Below are positions 41,957 to 51,383 of a DNA stretch of 64,000 nt, one piece after another. Position numbers and translations under genes: made by a program. Every line of letters starts with the position of its first letter. The stretch's first letter is position 1. The notes under the pieces were generated by a model, which saw only the letters and a list, made by a program, of their open reading frames with translations, made no database searches and had not been told where the DNA came from. The stretch is taken from the NCBI GenBank assembly GCA_029260455.1, contig JAJDDF010000006.1, forward strand, positions 310,001-374,000, given 5' to 3'. This DNA comes from Phycisphaerales bacterium (lineage in GTDB: Bacteria; Planctomycetota; Phycisphaerae; Phycisphaerales; UBA1924).

Positions 41957-42283
41957 GTGGCCCATTCCACTGTCATTTTGCGCGCTTTGGGTGGATTGCC
42001 ACTGGCGGACCCTATCGTGCGCGATGTTGTCATTGCGACGGCGCATGCGATTGCAGAGCGCACAGGCGTGAAACTCATCGATCTACAATGGTCGCCTGAT
42101 GCGATCATGTTGACGATTGATGAATCGCGCCTTGCTGCCATCGGATTCGCTGCGGAATTGCGCCGCCTGACCAACCGGTGGCACGCAACGCGCGATCCCA
42201 AGCTCAAGCAACCGACATCGCTCTGGGGTGAGCCGCCGGCGCTTGATGATCCTGACCCGGCGGACTGGTGGAAGAAACCATAG
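41957..42283 (+). CDS. Small hypothetical protein coupled to the preceding gene
   Basis: The 108-residue protein has a GTG start five bases after the upstream stop. It has RDVVIATAHAIAERTGVKL followed by LTIDESRLAAIGFAAELRRLTNRWHATRD, so helices dominate, and a Pro/Asp-rich end with DPADWWKKP. It has no signal peptide or known motif. It converges on kbl with ten bases between the stops. Confidence 0.68.
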   Translation: MAHSTVILRALGGLPLADPIVRDVVIATAHAIAERTGVKLIDLQWSPDAIMLTIDESRLAAIGFAAELRRLTNRWHATRDPKLKQPTSLWGEPPALDDPDPADWWKKP

Positions 42284-42293
42284 CCCTTTGGGG

Positions 42294-43514
42294 TTAGAGC
42301 TTCTTGAGCGCATCAACCATGGCATCGATGTGTTGATGGGTGTGGGCTGCGGATATCTGGCACCGCAGGCGCGCAACACCTTCCGGGACAACCGGATATC
42401 CAAAGCCGATGACATACACACCCAGCTCGAGCAGGCGTTTGCTCATGGCAATGGCTTTGGCAGTTTCACCGACAATCACCGGGCAAATCGCGGTAGGCGA
42501 TTCAATGACCTCAAAACCCGCAGCACGAATCTCTTTGCGCGCATAGGTGCAATTGTCATGCAGTGTGGCAACACGTTGTGGCTCGCGATCGAGCACTTCG
42601 ATTGCCTTGGATGCACTGCACGCCACCGTGACCGGTAGGGCATTGGAAAAAAGCGTTGGCCTGGCGCGCTGCACGATGAGGTCCACCGCGTCTTTCGTGC
42701 CCGCGATGTATCCACCCGCACCGCCGCCCAGGGCTTTGCCGAGTGTGCCCGTAAAGAGATCAATATCGGTGCCAGTCATACCCTGATGTTCGTGCGTGCC
42801 GCGCCCGGTGGTACCGAGCACACCTGTGCCGTGCGAATCATCTACGCAAAGAATCGCACCGTATTGGTCGCACAGTGAGCGCATGGTCGGCAAATTGGCG
42901 ATGGAGCCTTCCATCGAAAAAACACCGTCGGTAATCACCCAGATGGCATGTTCGTCATCAATGGCGGTGCGTGCTTCGCGCAGGCGCTCTTCGAACTCTG
43001 CCATGTCGTTGTTCTTGTAGAGAAACTTGTGGACGCCGCGCTTGATGACTGTGGCAAGGCGGATCGAATCAATAATGCACGCATGATTGAGCGCATCAGA
43101 AATGATGGCATCACCGGGTTCTGCGAGTGTTGGGAAGATCGCTTCGGTGGCGTTCCAGCATGAGACAAAGGTGTACGCCGCTTCGACACCCAGGAATCGT
43201 GCGATGCGCTCTTCGAGTTCGATGTGAGGCGCGAATGTGCCGCAAATGAACCGGACCGATGCGGTGCCTGCACCATATTGCTTCAGCGCCGCGATGCCTG
43301 CTTCAACAACTTCTGGATGATTCGCAAGGCCCAGATAGTTGTTCGAGCAAAAGCAAAGCACCTTGCGCGGCGTGCCGGAGGCATCGCGGATCATGACTTC
43401 CGCGTCCATCGGGCTGTCAATAATTTGAAGATGCTTGTATTCGCCTTTGTCGCGAAAACCTTTGAGAAGACGCGAGGCGCGCAGGGCAAATGGATTGGTT
43501 GCGGTGTTGGTCAT
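42294..43514 (-). CDS. kbl: Glycine C-acetyltransferase (2-amino-3-ketobutyrate CoA ligase)
   Basis: This PLP enzyme cleaves 2-amino-3-ketobutyrate with CoA into glycine and acetyl-CoA, the second step of threonine degradation. The 406-residue protein has all alpha-oxoamine synthase landmarks: NNYLGLANHP (58-67), SVRFICGTFAPHIELEERIA (86-105), DDSHGTGVLG (225-234) and the PLP lysine in TGTLGKALGGG (Lys260). KHLQIIDSPMDAEV at the N-terminus is typical of Kbl rather than BioF or HemA. No tdh gene is adjacent. Confidence 0.95.
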   Translation of the reverse strand: MTNTATNPFALRASRLLKGFRDKGEYKHLQIIDSPMDAEVMIRDASGTPRKVLCFCSNNYLGLANHPEVVEAGIAALKQYGAGTASVRFICGTFAPHIELEERIARFLGVEAAYTFVSCWNATEAIFPTLAEPGDAIISDALNHACIIDSIRLATVIKRGVHKFLYKNNDMAEFEERLREARTAIDDEHAIWVITDGVFSMEGSIANLPTMRSLCDQYGAILCVDDSHGTGVLGTTGRGTHEHQGMTGTDIDLFTGTLGKALGGGAGGYIAGTKDAVDLIVQRARPTLFSNALPVTVACSASKAIEVLDREPQRVATLHDNCTYARKEIRAAGFEVIESPTAICPVIVGETAKAIAMSKRLLELGVYVIGFGYPVVPEGVARLRCQISAAHTHQHIDAMVDALKKL

Positions 43515-43544
43515 GCCCCGATTGTACGGGGCTGGGCGAAGAGA

Positions 43545-44084
43545 TCAGGTGGCCCGCCGGGCGGGCGGCAGGAGCCCCATAAGCACGCACACCGCACCAC
43601 CGGCGACAAGCCAGGGTCTCGTTCGACCCGTCACAAGGCCTTCTAGGGCGCTGATGCGGTGCGCCGGGGGTGCATCAAAGGTCAGCGGCGGCTCAAGATT
43701 GGCAATGGCAACCGCGCCCGCCTCAGTGCGGGCAGGATCATCAAAGGTTGCGATCGGCACACTTGTCACAGGGACGCGATTGAGCTGCGTCACGACAAGC
43801 CAGCGCGCCATGCGATCGTCTGGATCTTGAATGGCATCACGAAAGGCAGAATATTTTTCCAACCGCTCCGCCTGCCATCCTTCAATGGTTCGGGCTTTGT
43901 CGCGCTCGGTTTGGGCGGCGCGCAGATCACGCTGGGCGGGAATGAGGACCGATGCGCACAAAATGGCCACCCCTGCGCAGAGGAAGAGCCATCCTGCATC
44001 AAAGCGAAAGAGACCTGCATGTTGAGCGCGCACGACCACGAAGAGTTCATCGGTCGGAATCACGCAAACAACTGAAAGTGTCAT
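43545..44084 (-). CDS. Two-helix membrane protein with coiled coil, unknown
   Basis: The protein has 179 residues from the ATG at 44084. A first hydrophobic segment (GWLFLCAGVAILCASVLIPA) leads into a coiled-coil stretch (QRDLRAAQTERDKARTIEGWQAERLEKYSAF; landmark), an extracytoplasmic domain, and a last hydrophobic segment (RPWLVAGGAVCVLMGLLPPA). The membrane-then-coil order recalls FtsL/DivIC, but the second helix and loop do not fit. It sits between a hydroxyacid dehydrogenase gene and kbl on the same strand. Confidence 0.7.
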   Translation of the reverse strand: MTLSVVCVIPTDELFVVVRAQHAGLFRFDAGWLFLCAGVAILCASVLIPAQRDLRAAQTERDKARTIEGWQAERLEKYSAFRDAIQDPDDRMARWLVVTQLNRVPVTSVPIATFDDPARTEAGAVAIANLEPPLTFDAPPAHRISALEGLVTGRTRPWLVAGGAVCVLMGLLPPARRAT

Positions 44085-44170
44085 GCGAGCCGTCGCGTCC
44101 TCGCGGCGATACCCCAAGCCCACGTCGAGGACGACGCGGCTCACTTGGGCCCGACAACGTCCCCCACCAC

Positions 44171-45142
44171 TTACACAACGGGCGTAATTGGCGCATCACC
44201 TGCAAGAACTGCGCGAATATTTGCAGCGACAAGCGCAGTCATTGCTGCGCGACTGGTCACAGATGCGCTGCCGTAATGTGGCGTTAACACGATGTTGTCG
44301 AGCTCGACAAGGTCGGAATGCACCATTGGCTCTTGTTCAAAGACATCAAGACCCGCAGCGAAGAGATCACGACGTTTCAGCGCTCTGGCAAGGGCCGCTT
44401 CATCAATGACGGGGCCACGCGCCGTCGACACAAGCACTGCGGTTGCTTTCATCAGCGCCATACGCCGTGCATCGATTAGATGGTGAGTTTCTGGTGTGAG
44501 AGGCACATGCACCGAGACAAAGTCGGCGCGGGCAAGACCTTCATCGAGATCCACGCGCGCACCATTGATCGGCGCTTGTTCAAAGCGAATCGACTGCGAG
44601 CGCGATGTATACAGCACGCGCATGCCAAAGCCGATAGATCGCAGCGCCGTGGCATAGCCAATGCGCCCGGCGCCGACGATGAACAGCGTGCGCCCGGAGA
44701 TGGGCTGACCAATGCGATCACTAGGTCCGAGTATGCCATGCGCCGCCCATTCACCGGTGCGCACGAAACGGTCGGCATCGGTCATCTTTCGTGCCGCTGC
44801 GAGCATGAGCGCAAAGGCAAGATCTGCGGTTCCCTCAGTGACTGCGTCCGGCGTATTTGATACGGCAACACCCGCGGTTTGGCATGCCTCAAGATCAATA
44901 TTGTCCACGCCAACTGCGAAGTTAGCCACCAATTTCAGTTGCGGGCCAATAGCTCGCAACATCGAAGCATCTACATACTCTGTGATCCACGGCACGATCG
45001 CGGTCGCACCAGTAAAGAACCTGCCCGCTTCCTGCGGCGAAGTAAAACCCTCAGCAGGGCCAAAGCGTATTTCAGCATCAGGCACAGAAAATTCTGCGGG
45101 CAGCGGCCGCGAAGTGGCAATGATGGGACGATCACTTGTCAT
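44171..45142 (-). CDS. D-2-hydroxyacid dehydrogenase (glyoxylate reductase-like)
   Basis: The protein has 323 residues from the ATG at 45142 (MTSDRPIIAT). It has the NAD-binding motif VGAGRIGYATA and the catalytic trio of the family: Arg in STARGPVIDE, Glu in DVFEQEPMV and His in LTPHYGSAS. NFAVGVDNIDLEAC and NTPDAVTEGTADLAFAL match the GyaR/GhrB group, which reduces glyoxylate or hydroxypyruvate. The exact substrate cannot be fixed. The paralogous serA lies about 2.3 kb away on the other strand. Confidence 0.9.
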   Translation of the reverse strand: MTSDRPIIATSRPLPAEFSVPDAEIRFGPAEGFTSPQEAGRFFTGATAIVPWITEYVDASMLRAIGPQLKLVANFAVGVDNIDLEACQTAGVAVSNTPDAVTEGTADLAFALMLAAARKMTDADRFVRTGEWAAHGILGPSDRIGQPISGRTLFIVGAGRIGYATALRSIGFGMRVLYTSRSQSIRFEQAPINGARVDLDEGLARADFVSVHVPLTPETHHLIDARRMALMKATAVLVSTARGPVIDEAALARALKRRDLFAAGLDVFEQEPMVHSDLVELDNIVLTPHYGSASVTSRAAMTALVAANIRAVLAGDAPITPVV

Positions 45143-45178
45143 GCTAAGCAAAGCGTAGCGGACGGCGGAGACTTCGGC

Positions 45179-46849
45179 TCAGCAGTTACCAAACTCAGAA
45201 AGCAGGATATTCAAGTCGGCGAGGTCGACGACGCCATCCTTATTAGCATCGCCTATGGGCGCAGTCGAACCGAAGTTGAAGATCAACACCGCAAGATCAT
45301 CAAGATCAACATCGTTGTCAGCATCGGTATCAGCGCGGCACGGGTCGATGAGCCGGGCGACAAAGACGCCAGCGCCACTTTCAAAAAATACGCTGAAGGC
45401 GAGCTCGCCCGCTTCGTTGAAGTCGACTGCAAAGTCATTGCCATGGCTGCCAAGGCGCGAGATATAGTTCACTGGGCGACTCACACCCGGCGCCAGCTCG
45501 AAGTCGGCCCCTTCCTCTGCGACCAGTTCCAACCTACCAGCCAGATCACCAAGCCACACGCTTTTGCCTCTGGCCTCTGTTTCGCCCGCGACATGTCGCC
45601 GAGCGCTGAAGGCAAATTCGCCTGCATCATTCAATGAAAGACGGCCAACCCACCCCGCCCACACACTGCCTTCGTGACCCGGGACAGGATCACCCAGGCG
45701 CGCAATCAATTGCGGGCTGTCTGGTGTTCCTGCCCACAGCCCTTCAGATGGTGCGCCGTCGGTTGCGCTCGGGTCAATGAGAGCGCTTGCAAAACCAACA
45801 AGACCTGTTGGTGTCACTTGAATGCCAAATGGGCGGCGAATGCGTTGCTCGGGTATACCCGGTGCCGGATCACCAAAGCCGATCACGCGCTCGATGTGCC
45901 CGGGCTGACCAATCCACATGCTGCCATCGAATTGACCCTGACCCGGCTCGAGTGCTCCAAATGCCACGCGCCCATCGTCAAGTGCGCGCACATGAATGAA
46001 CTCTGAATGCGGGTATTCCTCGCCCGGGGCCACATCAAAGAAATGCAGCAGTTGCATGGGTTCACCAACACGGCCGCCCCACAGCCCGGTACCGCGAATG
46101 CCCGCACCTTCTGCGCGACCCTTGAAGACAACAAAGCCCGTGTCATTGATGGACATTTCGTATTCCCAAAACCCAAGGTCGATGAATACGGCGTCATCGA
46201 AACCCGGCGCAGGATCACCCGTGCGCGCAATCAATTGCAGATCGCCGGGTTGACCTGCAAGCACACACTCATTGTTGTGCGCGTCGATACCCGGCCCACC
46301 GATCATGCTGTTGAATGCCACCCAACCTGTGTTGCTCACCCGGCACTGCGGCACGAGGAACATCAGTTCTGCGCCGGGCACGCCGGGCGCTGGCGTGCCC
46401 TCGCGCGCGACAAGCTGATAGTCACCGAGCGTCCCTGTCCAAATTGCGGCATCACTTGGCCCGGCATTCCCTGCATTGCGAATGTATCCACCGAACCCAA
46501 ACACGCCCGATTCGGTGATTGTAAAGGGATGGATGCTGGACAATTCTTCATCGCCATCAAGGGCGGGTTGTCCAAATGAAAAGAAAGGCGCTACTTGGTC
46601 ATCCGGGGCGGAAAGCCAGTACCCCTCCATAAAAAAGGGCGGGGCGCTGCCGTTTGCCGCCGACCAAAACACCATCTGGCCCGTCTGGTCGAATGGACCG
46701 ACATTGGGACTATTCCACATGCCAAGTCCATCGGGCGCGGTATTTCCATCAACGGCCACCGTTCGAATCTCAACAGCCCCGGTCGCGGGATCAGCAATAA
46801 CCGAAGCCAAAGAAAATGCAGCAAGAACGGCGCGGGCGGTCGCGTGCAT
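45179..46849 (-). CDS. Secreted repeat protein with C-terminal dockerin-like EF-hands
   Basis: The protein has 556 residues from the ATG at 46849, with AAGGAG upstream. A signal peptide ends near ADPATGA. The body consists of about seven repeats with the phrase 'LWxG..G..QLIARxGDPAPG...', suggestive of a beta-propeller-like protein and seen often in planctomycetes. The last 60 residues have two calcium-loop motifs, DTDADNDVDLDDL and DANKDGVVDLADL, spaced as in dockerin type I or EF-hand tails, and end in FGNC. In planctomycetes such tails occur without cellulosomes; they may serve sorting or attachment. Confidence 0.88.
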   Translation of the reverse strand: MHATARAVLAAFSLASVIADPATGAVEIRTVAVDGNTAPDGLGMWNSPNVGPFDQTGQMVFWSAANGSAPPFFMEGYWLSAPDDQVAPFFSFGQPALDGDEELSSIHPFTITESGVFGFGGYIRNAGNAGPSDAAIWTGTLGDYQLVAREGTPAPGVPGAELMFLVPQCRVSNTGWVAFNSMIGGPGIDAHNNECVLAGQPGDLQLIARTGDPAPGFDDAVFIDLGFWEYEMSINDTGFVVFKGRAEGAGIRGTGLWGGRVGEPMQLLHFFDVAPGEEYPHSEFIHVRALDDGRVAFGALEPGQGQFDGSMWIGQPGHIERVIGFGDPAPGIPEQRIRRPFGIQVTPTGLVGFASALIDPSATDGAPSEGLWAGTPDSPQLIARLGDPVPGHEGSVWAGWVGRLSLNDAGEFAFSARRHVAGETEARGKSVWLGDLAGRLELVAEEGADFELAPGVSRPVNYISRLGSHGNDFAVDFNEAGELAFSVFFESGAGVFVARLIDPCRADTDADNDVDLDDLAVLIFNFGSTAPIGDANKDGVVDLADLNILLSEFGNC

Positions 46850-46934
46850 GGCGAACTCCTTGAAATTCACAATGCACTGTGCATCGACTGTCTGGAGTGC
46901 GTTGCTGCAAATCCTAATACGCTGCTGCGGTGCT

Positions 46935-47405
46935 TCATCCGGAGATGAGCCATACGGTGAGCACCGCCGTGCTCGAGACGATCATCAAGATGATGCCATT
47001 GAAGATCGCAACAAGCATCGCCATCGGCACCGCGCTGAGCCATGGCCACGGCGCATCATCCGCTCGGGCAAGTGACGCCACGGAGACGACATAGGCAGAG
47101 ATGAGCCCCGCCGCGATGGGCAGCCACGGCGGAAGAACCATGCCCAGCGTCCAGAATGCGCCAAGTTCGAGAAAAACTGTGAGAATCACCATTGCGCACG
47201 GCAGCAGGAAGACCACAAGATGCAGACGATCCGCCCGATTGGCCCCGCGCTGGGCGGCGCGTTGCAGCTCTGCATCAGTAAAAACGCTGCCGCACTCCGG
47301 GCAACAGGCCCCGCTGGCATCGCGCGATGCACTCAGGTCATACCGGCACCTAGGGCAGAAATGTGCGCCAAAGTTGCCACGAGATGGTGCCAAGGGCCGT
47401 TGCAT
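46935..47405 (-). CDS. Zinc-ribbon membrane protein
   Basis: The protein has 156 residues. An N-terminal zinc ribbon, CPRCRYDLSAS...CCPECG (about 17-39), precedes three to four hydrophobic segments (LVVFLLPCAMVILTVFLEL, LPIAAGLISAYVVSVASL, MAMLVAIFNGIILMIVSS, AVLTVWLI). The Cys pattern CPxCxYD...CPECG recurs in the gene at 49459, so a small family is present. These are frequent in planctomycetes and uncharacterised. It is divergent from serA. Confidence 0.78.
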   Translation of the reverse strand: MQRPLAPSRGNFGAHFCPRCRYDLSASRDASGACCPECGSVFTDAELQRAAQRGANRADRLHLVVFLLPCAMVILTVFLELGAFWTLGMVLPPWLPIAAGLISAYVVSVASLARADDAPWPWLSAVPMAMLVAIFNGIILMIVSSTAVLTVWLISG

Positions 47406-47445
47406 AATACGCCGATGAGTATGGTAGGACTCCTCGGAAGCAATT

Positions 47446-48720
47446 ATGGCAACGCGAACCCATCACGAATCAGTGGCTACTTCATTCCCTTTACACCAGA
47501 TCAGGGTCGTGCTGCTCGAAGCGGTGCATGATCGTGCGATCGATATGCTCAGCGCCCAGGGCTATGACGTGCGCTCAGCGAACCCGGATGATGAGCAGCA
47601 ATGGCGCGATGAGATACGCAATGCCCACATGATCGGCATCCGCTCGCGCTCGCAGCTTGATGATTCATTTTTTGATATGGCGGAGCGCCTGTGGGCGATC
47701 GGATGCTTTTGCATTGGCACAGATCAGGTGGACTTGCACACCGCGGCATCGCGCGGCATCGCCGTCTTCAATGCCCCATTTTCAAATACGCGCAGTGTCG
47801 CCGAAAAAACCATCGCTGAAATCATCGTGCTGCATCGCAAGCTCTTTGACCGTTCTGCGGCATTGCATCGCGGGCAGTGGAGCAAGTCTGCCTCCGGCGC
47901 TCACGAAATTCGTGGGCGCACGCTTGGCATCATTGGCTATGGGCGCATCGGGTCGCAGGTAAGCGTGCTTGCCGAAGCCCTTGGCATGCGCGTGATCTAT
48001 TACGACAGCGCGAATGTGCTGCCATTGGGCAACGCACAGCGCGCTGATTCATTCACCGATGTGTTATCGCAGGCAGACTGCATCACCCTTCATGTGCCTG
48101 ATACCGCTGCGACTCGCACTTTGATCGGCGCTTCGGAACTTCAACAGATGAAGCCGGGTGCGTATCTCATCAATAACGCACGGGGTTCGGTCGTTGATGT
48201 CGAGGCGCTTGCGCAATCAATTCGCACCGGACACCTCGGCGGGGGGGCAATCGACGTCTTTCCCAAGGAGCCGACGGGGAAAACAGAGGATTTTTCGACG
48301 CCGCTCGCTGGTTTGCCCAATGTAATTTTGACACCGCATGTGGGCGGCTCAACCGTTGAGGCACAATCGAACATCGCTGCCGAGGTTTCTGAAAAACTGA
48401 TTCGCTATATGAATAATGGTTCGACAGCGTCGGCGATCAACGTGCCGCGGGCCGACTTGCCTGCGCTGCATCCTGATCATCGGCGCGTGTTGCACTTTCA
48501 CAAGAACCTGCCGGGCGTACTTGGACATGTGCATTCGACAATTGCAGCACACAAGATGAATATCGCGGCGAGTTACCTACAATCTGACGCGGCGCATGGC
48601 TATGCGATTCTCGATGTGGATGCAGGCACGGATCGATCACAGGCAGATGCGCGCGAGAAGTCCTTGCTCGATGCGCTGCGCGCTGTGCCCGAGACGATTC
48701 GAGTGCGATCAATTTGGTGA
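47446..48720 (+). CDS. serA: D-3-phosphoglycerate dehydrogenase
   Basis: SerA oxidises 3-phosphoglycerate in the first committed step of serine synthesis. The 424-residue protein has GGAAG before the ATG. The NAD motif is GIIGYGRIGSQVS. Arg in NNARGSVVD, Glu in DVFPKEPTG and His in LTPHVGGST are the catalytic residues. VGGSTVEAQSNIA and the C-terminal ACT domain (about 345-424, HKNLPGVLGHVHSTIAAHKMN; landmark) match the E. coli type enzyme that is inhibited by serine. It has no long intervening domain. The gene appears monocistronic. Confidence 0.95.
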   Translation: MATRTHHESVATSFPLHQIRVVLLEAVHDRAIDMLSAQGYDVRSANPDDEQQWRDEIRNAHMIGIRSRSQLDDSFFDMAERLWAIGCFCIGTDQVDLHTAASRGIAVFNAPFSNTRSVAEKTIAEIIVLHRKLFDRSAALHRGQWSKSASGAHEIRGRTLGIIGYGRIGSQVSVLAEALGMRVIYYDSANVLPLGNAQRADSFTDVLSQADCITLHVPDTAATRTLIGASELQQMKPGAYLINNARGSVVDVEALAQSIRTGHLGGGAIDVFPKEPTGKTEDFSTPLAGLPNVILTPHVGGSTVEAQSNIAAEVSEKLIRYMNNGSTASAINVPRADLPALHPDHRRVLHFHKNLPGVLGHVHSTIAAHKMNIAASYLQSDAAHGYAILDVDAGTDRSQADAREKSLLDALRAVPETIRVRSIW

Positions 48721-48811
48721 CCTCTGGCTCACGTGCGGGCGCGTGGTCTGAGCGTTGCGAAGGCCACGCTGACCCCTGCAAGATACATGGCCTTCCTCGG
48801 CTTTGCCTCGA

Positions 48812-49462
48812 TCAGACCATGGCACCCAAGGCAGGAATCATCGCGCGTGCTGTCTTGCCGCGATGGGATCGCTCGTGTTTTTGCGCTGATGTCAGCTCTG
48901 CGCTGGTCATGCCACAACAAGTATCGTTGGGATCATTCAGTTCGAGCACCGGGTCATAGCCAAAGCCGTTGCTGCCCCGCGGCGTGTGCACAATCAACCC
49001 CTCAAACGCGCCGCGTGTGTGGGCAAGCACTTTTATATCACCTGTTTCACTCGGCCCTGCCAGGCACATCGCACACACAAATCGTGCGGTGCGCTGTGCG
49101 TCGGGCACATCCCGAAGCGCTTCAAGCAACTTGGCATTGTTGGCTTCGTCCCGCGCTGCACGATCACCACCAACATTTGCATAGCGCGCCGAATGCACCC
49201 CCGGCGCGCCGTCGAGTGCATCGACAGCGAGCCCGGAATCGTCAGCGAGGCACACCATGCCGCTGCGATTGGCGTAATACAGCGCCTTGATCTGCGCATT
49301 GGCTTCGAACGTGTCTGCGTCTTCGATCGGCTCGGGCCAGTTGGCAGCGCCTGGCAGATCACTCAGCGCTCGCAGATGCACACCGCTCGGTGCAAGAATC
49401 TCGCGCAGTTCTTCAACTTTGTGCGGATTGGATGTGGCGAGGAGAAGATGTCGTGTTGTCAT
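48812..49462 (-). CDS. rdgB: dITP/XTP pyrophosphatase (RdgB/HAM1)
   Basis: This house-cleaning enzyme hydrolyses dITP, ITP and XTP to monophosphates, keeping deaminated purines out of DNA. The 216-residue protein starts at the ATG at 49462, which overlaps the preceding stop by ATGA. LLLATSNPHKVEELREIL (landmark, 6-23), ADDSGLAVDALDGAPGVHSARY and GSNGFGYDPV are the family motifs. HERSHRGKTARAM at the C-terminus is the nucleotide-specificity loop. It is the last gene of a five-gene minus-strand run that also includes queF and nfo. Confidence 0.95.
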   Translation of the reverse strand: MTTRHLLLATSNPHKVEELREILAPSGVHLRALSDLPGAANWPEPIEDADTFEANAQIKALYYANRSGMVCLADDSGLAVDALDGAPGVHSARYANVGGDRAARDEANNAKLLEALRDVPDAQRTARFVCAMCLAGPSETGDIKVLAHTRGAFEGLIVHTPRGSNGFGYDPVLELNDPNDTCCGMTSAELTSAQKHERSHRGKTARAMIPALGAMV

Positions 49463-49920
49463 CGAAGTAGTCCGAACAATCCCGTTAGTATCAGAAATGG
49501 TATTGCAGCCAAAGTCAATACATAGGCCCAGAATAACGGGATGACGAACTGCCACACGGACCAGTGCACTCGATATTTTCTCTTCATCCAGAAACTGCCA
49601 ACGATCGGTAACGCAAGTCCTAACAGCAGCGTTGCTGCATCAATAGGAACAAGAGCGAGTACCAACCCTGCCCTCGTGGACGATCCGGTGATTGGTATCC
49701 CAACCAAAATGAACGTCACCGTAGGAGTACAATAGAATGCCAACAAAGCTCTACTATCACTTGGTGCAAGCTTGGTTTCACAGGGACGACAGGCATCGCG
49801 AGAGATCGCGTCGCCGCACTCTGGGCATATAGAGAATCCATCATCAAGCGTGGTAGTAACGTCATACCCACAGTTTGGGCAAGTCAATTCTTCTCGAAAC
49901 AGGATTCGGCGCGATTTCAC
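49459..49920 (-). CDS. Zinc-ribbon membrane protein, second copy
   Basis: The protein has 153 residues from a GTG start. The ribbon is CPNCGYDVTTT...CPECG (about 14-36), followed by a further Cys pair (DACRPCET). Three or four hydrophobic segments follow (TVTFILVGIPI, LVLALVPIDAATLLLGLALPI, FVIPLFWAYVLTLAAIPFLIL). It parallels the gene at 46935. It lies nine bases after queF and is coupled to rdgB by a 4-base overlap. Confidence 0.76.
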   Translation of the reverse strand: MKSRRILFREELTCPNCGYDVTTTLDDGFSICPECGDAISRDACRPCETKLAPSDSRALLAFYCTPTVTFILVGIPITGSSTRAGLVLALVPIDAATLLLGLALPIVGSFWMKRKYRVHWSVWQFVIPLFWAYVLTLAAIPFLILTGLFGLLR

Positions 49921-49929
49921 AACCCAAGT

Positions 49930-50313
49930 CTACGCTGTTCGCCACTCGCTTGGCACATCGCCGAAGTCTGCACGAATGGTCGAGCGAATGCCGCCGCGCC
50001 CGCGCCAGTGTGTGATGATCTGAAGCCATGCGGGGTTCAAGAGGTTCACAAGGTCATCGCGAATCTGGTTCGTCACCGCCTCATAGAAGATGCCTTCATT
50101 GCGAAATGACTGGTAATACAGCTTGAGCGCTTTGAGTTCGACGCACTGCCCGCCATCGCGTGCAGATCGCGGCACATAGCGCAGCACAACATCGCCAAAA
50201 TCCGGGTGCCCCGTCTTTGGACACACACTCGTGAACTCATCTGCGATGTGCTCAATAACAAATGGCGTGTCGGTTGGCGTTGGAAACGCTTCGAGCAGTG
50301 TCGAGTCGGGCAC
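49930..50313 (-). CDS. queF: NADPH-dependent 7-cyano-7-deazaguanine reductase (QueF, type I)
   Basis: QueF reduces preQ0 to preQ1 in queuosine synthesis. The 127-residue protein has a GTG start with AGAGGAT upstream. Catalytic Cys31 and Asp38 lie in TSVCPKTGHPDFG. The family motif E(S/L)K-x-x-K-LYxxSFR appears as ELKALKLYYQSFRNEGIFYE (20 residues). The size fits the short unimodular type I. No preQ1 riboswitch is recognisable in the 26 bases before it, and no other queuosine genes are nearby. Confidence 0.95.
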   Translation of the reverse strand: MPDSTLLEAFPTPTDTPFVIEHIADEFTSVCPKTGHPDFGDVVLRYVPRSARDGGQCVELKALKLYYQSFRNEGIFYEAVTNQIRDDLVNLLNPAWLQIITHWRGRGGIRSTIRADFGDVPSEWRTA

Positions 50314-50339
50314 GGGAAAATCCTCTTATCGTCAAGAGC

Positions 50340-51383
50340 TCAACCACGATTGAAGCGGCTGATCAGATCAACAAACTTGGGCTGATCGCTTTTGATCTGT
50401 AATGATTTGCGCAGCAGGCTTAGTGCTTCAAGACGCAGTGTATCTTCGCGCCGGTCTGAGCTAATGTAATCATTCAAGAGGACCACCGCGAGGCCATTGA
50501 GCGCCGGAAAATGCCGCCTGTCCATCTCGATCGCGTCCCGGAAATGCTTTGAGGCTTCTGCATAGCGGCGCAGCTTGAATCGCGCATAGCCCAGCCGTTC
50601 GTGTGCGACTGCGCTGGGCTTGAGCTTCAACACTTCATTGAGCGTGTTGATCATTTCGTCATAGCGTTGAATCGCACCAAGACTATTTGCCCAGTTGAGC
50701 AGCAGTCCGGTATTGAGCTCCATCAACTCTGCGGCTGCTTCATATTCGCCAACTGCATCCTCGTGACGATGTAGCAACGAATAAATCGCACCTAGATTGG
50801 CGTGCGAACGTCCATCTTCTGGATCATACTGCGTCGCGCGCTGGGCATATTGCAACGCGGCGCGCGGCTCATTGAGTTCCAAATAGGCTGCTGCGAGTCC
50901 CTTGTTCGCCGAGGGGTTCCCGGGCTCAAGTGATACCGCCCGCACATACGCGCGCACCGCTTCGATCACGCGGCCAAGTGCATGCAACACTTCTGCGTGT
51001 CCGAGTTGTCCGACAAAGTTGCGCGGCTCGAGTGTCACAACACGTCTGTAGGCCTGCTCAGATTCACTGAGTTCGCCCCGATCGCGCTGAATTTCTGCCA
51101 TCCGCATGTGGGCAACGGTGAGCGTTGGATTCACTTCAATGGCCTGGGCAAGCAGGTTGAGGGCGGCGATATCGTCACCCGCGCCGAGCGCATTCTCTGC
51201 ATCGACGACGAGTGCAGTACTCCGCACCGCCTCTGATAACGGACTGCTGCGCTCCCCGCCCGACTTGCACCCAGCAAGCGAGACAACCATGGATGAGACA
51301 ACAACACACATCACCATCACCGCCAATGGGCAGCGGGAGAATCTTCCTGTGCGACATTCATGTTTGGGAGTTGGTTGATTCAT
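50340..51383 (-). CDS. TPR lipoprotein
   Basis: The 347-residue protein has a signal peptide ending in the lipobox SLAGC (about 39). From residue 65 on, at least six TPR units are visible, for example AHMRMAEIQRDRGELSESEQAYRRVVTLEPRN (landmark) and SHANLGAIYSLLHRHEDAVGEYEAAAEL. TPR lipoproteins scaffold envelope complexes; the partner is unknown. Its ATG overlaps the nfo stop by ATGA, so it is translated after nfo, an odd pairing of a DNA repair enzyme with an envelope protein. Confidence 0.88.
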   Translation of the reverse strand: MNQPTPKHECRTGRFSRCPLAVMVMCVVVSSMVVSLAGCKSGGERSSPLSEAVRSTALVVDAENALGAGDDIAALNLLAQAIEVNPTLTVAHMRMAEIQRDRGELSESEQAYRRVVTLEPRNFVGQLGHAEVLHALGRVIEAVRAYVRAVSLEPGNPSANKGLAAAYLELNEPRAALQYAQRATQYDPEDGRSHANLGAIYSLLHRHEDAVGEYEAAAELMELNTGLLLNWANSLGAIQRYDEMINTLNEVLKLKPSAVAHERLGYARFKLRRYAEASKHFRDAIEMDRRHFPALNGLAVVLLNDYISSDRREDTLRLEALSLLRKSLQIKSDQPKFVDLISRFNRG

